Assembly (NCBI GenBank): GCA_020161695.1
Contig: JAIUOO010000013.1
Location: 1 to 64,000, forward strand
Source: Pseudomonadota bacterium
GTDB taxonomy: Bacteria > Pseudomonadota > Alphaproteobacteria > Rhizobiales > Phreatobacteraceae
Length of the DNA stretch: 64,000 bases
Direction: 5' to 3'
Shown here: piece by piece, positions 61,701 through 64,000 of the stretch
How positions within the stretch are numbered: the stretch's first letter is position 1
Layout of the letters: every line of letters begins with the position of its first letter
Notes under the pieces: generated by a model
Databases searched by the model: none
What the model saw: the letters and a program-made list of their open reading frames with translations, nothing else
Told to the model about the DNA's origin: nothing
Position numbers and translations under genes: made by a program

Positions 61701-64000
61701 TCAGCTTGTGGTCGAGCAGGGCGGTGTGGTTGGCGACGGACTCGGTCATGGTCGTCGCGTGGCCGCCGACGCGGGCCTCGAAATCGGCCGACAGGCGGCC
61801 GACCGCATCCTCCAGATTGAGGGCGTGGCGGGAGACGGCGTCTTCCATGCCGGTCGCGTAATGGGCGACACGGCCCTCGAACGTGGAGGTGTGGCGGCCG
61901 AAAGCCTCGTCGAAATTGGCGGCGTAGCGCGCGAGATTCTCCTCGATCGAGGAGGCGTGCTGGCCAATGCGGCCGTCGAGCGTGCCGGTGTGGCGGCTGA
62001 GCGTGTCCTCGAACAGGTTCGCGTGGCGCGACAGCGTCTCGTCGATGGCCGAGGCGTGCTGGCCGATGCGTCCCTCGAGGTTGCCGGCGTTGCGGCTGAA
62101 CGTGTCCTCGAAGGCCGTCGCATGGCGCGACAGGCTTTCCTCGATGGCGGAGGCATGCTGGCCGACGCGGCCGTCGATGTCGCCGGCATGGCGGCCGAAG
62201 ACATCCTCGAAGGTTGCGGCGTGGCGCGACAGGCTCTCCTCGATGACGGAGGCATGCTGGCCGATCCGGCCGTCGAGGCTGCCGGTATGGCGGCTCAGCG
62301 TCTCGTCGATCCGCGCGGTGTGGTTGCCGAGGCGGGTGACGAAATCGGCCGTGTGGCGCGTGAACACGTCCTCGATATGGGCCGTGTGGTGGGCGGCGCT
62401 GGTGTCGAAGCCCGACGCATAGCGGCTGAATGCATCCTCCAGCGCGCCGGTGTGCTGGGCGACGCGCGCCTCGAAGCCGGAGGTGTGGCGGTTGATGGCG
62501 TCGTCCAGCTGGATGACGTTCTGCGCGATGCGGGTGACGATGGCCTCGCCGTGGTCGGCGACGGCGCCGGAGATCTGTGCAGCCGTCTCTTCCATGCGCT
62601 GGGTAACGAACTCGCCGCGCGCGGAGAGGGCATTGGTGACCTCGGCGCCGATATGGCCGATGCGCTGGGTGAGGTCGGTGCCCTGCGAGGCGAAGCTCGC
62701 CAGCACGTCCGTTCCGGCCAGTTCGATCTCCTGGCGCAGGTTCGCGGTGCGCTCGGAAATAGCTGTCGTGACCGTTTCGGAGGCGCGGTGCAGGGCGAGC
62801 TGCACGTCCTGCGCCTTCTCGGTGAGGCTCTCGACCACCTGGATGCCGACATCGCCGATGGCGCCCTTGGCCTCGGCGGTGCGCTGGGTGATCGCCTCGG
62901 CGATGAGCTGGCCGGTGACGGCGAGGCGCTTGTCGAGCTCGTCGCCGTGGGTGGTGACGGTCTGGTGCAGCTTGTCGCCGGTCTCGGCGATGCGGTCGGC
63001 AAGGGCGCCGCCGCGCACCGTGATGGTCTCGGCGACGTAGCTGCCGGTCGTATCCAGCTTGGATGCGACCTCCGAGCCGCGCTCGGTCAGTTCGCCGACG
63101 AGACGCTCGCCGGTGTCGCGCAGGCGCGAGGTGACCTCGTTGCCGCGCAGCGACAGTTCGGAGACGAAGGCCTCGCCCGTCTCGCGCAGGGTCGAGGTGA
63201 CCTCGCCGCCGCGGGTGGACAGCTCATAGACCAGCGTCTCGGCGGTCGACTTCAGCTGCGAGTTGACCTCGCCGCCGCGGGTGGAGAGTTCATAGACGAG
63301 GCTCTCGCCGGTGTCCTTCAGGCGCGAGGTGACCTCGTTCCCGCGCGTCGACAGCTCGGTGACGAAAGCTTCGCCCGTCTCGCGCAGGGTCGAGGTGACT
63401 TCGCCGCCGCGCGACGACAGTTCGGAAATCAGGCTCTCGCCGGTCTCGCGGAGCGTGGACGACACGTAATGGCCGCGCGTCGAAAGCTCGGTGATGAGGT
63501 TCTCGCCGGTCTCCTTGAGTGTCGAGGAGACGTAGTCGCCGCGCGTGGAGAGTTCCGCGATCAGCGCCTCGCCGGTGTCCTTCAGCGTCGCCGAGACATA
63601 ACCGCCGCGCTCGGAGAGCTCGCCGATCAGCGCCTCGCCGGTGATCTTGAGGGTCGAGGAGACCTCGCCGCCACGGCTGGCGAGTTCGCCGATCAGGGCC
63701 TCGCCGGTCTCGCGCAGGGTGGAGGAGACCTCGCCCGAGCGCATCGACAGTTCGGCGACGAGGTTCTCGCCGGTTTCCTTCAGGCGCGAGGAGACGTCGT
63801 CCGCGCGGCTGGCGATGGCATGGGTGATCTCGGCGCTGGTCGCGGCGAGATGGTTGGTCATGGCCGTGCCGGTCTCGGAGAGCTTGGCCGCCATGGTCGT
63901 GCCGGTATCGGCCATCGTGACGGTCACGATGTTGCCGGTGTCGGTCAGCACCGAGGTCACGCGGTCGCCGGTGGTCGACAGGGCGCGGGTCACCTCGTCG
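58708..64000 (-). CDS. Giant apolipoprotein-like repeat protein, probable Growth Pole Ring (GPR/RgsE) homologue, 5' end outside window
   Basis: At least 1,763 codons are open to the window edge, so the start is not visible. Nearly all of the protein is amphipathic helix with 11-residue periodicity: eleven 22-mers (63058-63783), five 33-mers (61777-62271) and nineteen consecutive 11-mers (60814-61440). An Arg/Pro/Glu-rich linker (about 59120-59345) is followed by a conserved C-terminal domain (ISSD... AVVELWDRWRRGERNVFSRRLYT in parts, and LTSETGKVFTLLAHSSGRFD in parts). This architecture resembles the Agrobacterium GPR/Sinorhizobium RgsE protein that rings the growth pole and supports polar growth. 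The visible part has no transmembrane segment; one could lie in the missing N-terminus. The GPR assignment rests on repeat type, size and the C-terminal domain, and is not certain. Confidence 0.75.
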   Translation of the reverse strand, partial: DEVTRALSTTGDRVTSVLTDTGNIVTVTMADTGTTMAAKLSETGTAMTNHLAATSAEITHAIASRADDVSSRLKETGENLVAELSMRSGEVSSTLRETGEALIGELASRGGEVSSTLKITGEALIGELSERGGYVSATLKDTGEALIAELSTRGDYVSSTLKETGENLITELSTRGHYVSSTLRETGESLISELSSRGGEVTSTLRETGEAFVTELSTRGNEVTSRLKDTGESLVYELSTRGGEVNSQLKSTAETLVYELSTRGGEVTSTLRETGEAFVSELSLRGNEVTSRLRDTGERLVGELTERGSEVASKLDTTGSYVAETITVRGGALADRIAETGDKLHQTVTTHGDELDKRLAVTGQLIAEAITQRTAEAKGAIGDVGIQVVESLTEKAQDVQLALHRASETVTTAISERTANLRQEIELAGTDVLASFASQGTDLTQRIGHIGAEVTNALSARGEFVTQRMEETAAQISGAVADHGEAIVTRIAQNVIQLDDAINRHTSGFEARVAQHTGALEDAFSRYASGFDTSAAHHTAHIEDVFTRHTADFVTRLGNHTARIDETLSRHTGSLDGRIGQHASVIEESLSRHAATFEDVFGRHAGDIDGRVGQHASAIEESLSRHATAFEDTFSRNAGNLEGRIGQHASAIDETLSRHANLFEDTLSRHTGTLDGRIGQHASSIEENLARYAANFDEAFGRHTSTFEGRVAHYATGMEDAVSRHALNLEDAVGRLSADFEARVGGHATTMTESVANHTALLDHKLTGHIAALDQTISGKGTALADRIAGDAREFADRVAQQSTEITEALDGRLARIDQALDTRAQAFNATLASRTLELAQVLGEGGKAVTEALENKSAEITFNLTAKSDEITSTLASKSDEIANTLATRSGEITETLATRSDEIASNLTTKSDELARLLNDKSDQIVYNLTSRSEEMARDLATKSDQIAQNLATTSADIAQNLAARSEDITRVLSDKSADVTYTLAVKSGEITRLLSDKSDEVAYSLTAKSEEITRLLSDKSDEVTYTLTSKADVITTTLSEKADEINRTLGGRAIEVAETLDTRVARFEEVVVGRLETVSQSLDARGSHIAETLTDKVEAVTATLRANADEVERTLSTISTDITQGLSTRVNEINAVLGARSAELASLLDDRGSNLVERLAENGLQVTGEVSRVGDLVARTLENRGNAISEIIGQKGAEITRTLSQTGVDVTRGIADSSEQATRLLAESSESFRANVETGARESVLALTSTNEQLRGEINAVISRLGETNGSLRELAGQTETNLAAINDQLGERIGQFATSVETASSAAETSTRMLNSQVGQLSSVATAVLRDIGSLAERFDNQARLLSAAAEQVEDMQGRLDASLDSRREIIEALVGHLASKTEDMDNLVRSFTALLDDNLGSAESRAREIGRVLVESTNQTTQAISEQAETLRLATGKERERTTHAMRSAYEQATGEMNALFREAAERFETLTSGMKAMTSEIQRELADTRTELTRGMVEIPKETQENAAAMRRVVADQIKALAELNDIVAKSGRAYDVTDASPATPRRAMRDEPTVPLRGAVADVPRAEPARAEPPRVEPVRETPRQRTPEPRREAEPRRETARAEAPKAADRNGGWLSDLLARASEDGDNQPMRTAPRRNPPPAALDNLDALSSDIARMVDHDAVVELWDRWRRGERNVFSRRLYTAQGQQTFDDLRRRYRRDSDFRDTVDRYIDEFQRLLADVDRNDRDGSLARSYLTSETGKVFTLLAHSSGRFD
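60814..61440 (-). repeat. Nineteen tandem 11-residue coding repeats
   Basis: The coding sequence contains 19 consecutive hendecads without an insertion, each starting with Leu, of the form L-x-x-K/R-S-D/E-x-I/V-x-x-x (for example LTAKSDEITST, LASKSDEIANT, LATRSGEITET). At the DNA level this is a 33-bp tandem array. Hendecads favour a right-handed coiled coil or an apolipoprotein-like amphipathic helix. Confidence 0.95.
61777..62271 (-). repeat. Five tandem 33-residue coding repeats
   Basis: Units begin at 62271, 62172, 62073, 61974 and 61875, exactly 99 bp apart, and open with GRIGQHASxIEESLSRHA or a variant (the last is GRVAHYATGMEDAVSRHA). Each unit equals three 11-residue periods. Looser units continue on both sides. 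The His-rich character distinguishes this block from the other two arrays. Confidence 0.92.
63058..63783 (-). repeat. Eleven tandem 22-residue coding repeats
   Basis: Eleven units of exactly 66 bp, each starting L-K/R-E/D-T-G-E and ending S/T-x-R-G-G-E/N-V-x-S (for example LRETGEALIGELASRGGEVS). A unit equals two hendecads, the apolipoprotein A/E type of repeat. Adjacent units are similar at the nucleotide level, so copy number may vary between strains. Confidence 0.93.

Noticed and set aside
58708-64000. CRISPR array or satellite DNA because of regular tandem repeats
   Set aside because: The repeats have periods of 33, 66 and 99 bp that are multiples of three, vary at codon level and lie in one open reading frame, so they are coding repeats.

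Overview
The window comes from a GC-rich alphaproteobacterial chromosome, most likely of the order Hyphomicrobiales (Rhizobiales). The reasons are the CobC/CobD-type cobalamin genes, an MlaEFD transporter whose permease carries a STAS domain, an orphan CheZ, a two-hairpin intergenic repeat of a type common in Rhizobiales, and above all a giant apolipoprotein-like 11/22/33-mer repeat protein resembling the Growth Pole Ring protein (GPR/RgsE) of polar-growing rhizobia. The genus cannot be decided from the sequence (Bosea- or Phreatobacter-like is a guess). I saw no rRNA, tRNA, CRISPR array or insertion sequence.

Layout. 0.5-4.3 kb: an isolated minus-strand phage-like module (ParB-domain DNA methyltransferase, DUF5681 protein, terminase large subunit) flanked by AT-richer non-coding DNA. 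4.8-9.4 kb: minus-strand metabolic genes (trans-sulfuration-type PLP enzyme, aminotransferase, Old Yellow Enzyme, SnoaL-like protein). 9.5-11.5 kb: divergent cobC and cobD with start codons two bases apart. 11.5-22.4 kb: the most interesting metabolic region. A plus-strand operon (SsuABC/TauABC-type ABC importer, enolase-superfamily enzyme, Gfo/Idh/MocA dehydrogenase, cupin, DUF993 aldolase-like protein, TIM-barrel isomerase) converges on a minus-strand operon (Bug/TctC binding protein, second TIM-barrel isomerase, TetR regulator). Both promoters carry the same 18-bp sequence (16/18 identical), which suggests one TetR regulon for uptake and breakdown of an unidentified carbohydrate-like compound.

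22.4-28.1 kb: nucleotide-sugar genes (galE, UDP-glucose dehydrogenase) with an aldo/keto reductase, a second Gfo/Idh/MocA enzyme and a YccF protein. 28.2-33.9 kb: transaldolase, PaaI thioesterase, murJ, a secreted Cys-containing small protein, an HtrA-like protease without a visible signal peptide, and four very small membrane proteins. 34.0-38.8 kb: an orphan xanthine-dehydrogenase-family molybdenum subunit, DoxX, a DMT exporter, and a tiny ppGpp-hydrolase-like HD protein next to a stand-alone Lrp ligand-binding domain. 38.9-41.7 kb: a TPP riboswitch leads thiM-thiD and, unusually, a TRAP-type solute receptor. 41.7-49.6 kb: regulators (MarR, XRE-cupin), acyl-CoA synthetase, EamA exporter, FAH-family hydrolase, MGDG-synthase-like glycosyltransferase and threonine dehydratase.

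49.6-58.6 kb: cheZ, an MFS transporter, the D-glutamate catabolic pair dgcN-dgcA split by an intergenic repeat, and an outer-membrane lipid transport operon (MlaE with STAS, MlaF, MlaD, auxiliary lipoprotein), then a GFA-family protein. 58.7-64.0 kb: the giant repeat protein, whose 5' end lies beyond the window. Coordinates, motifs and repeats were read directly from the sequence. Family names are from recognition of motifs, without database searches.
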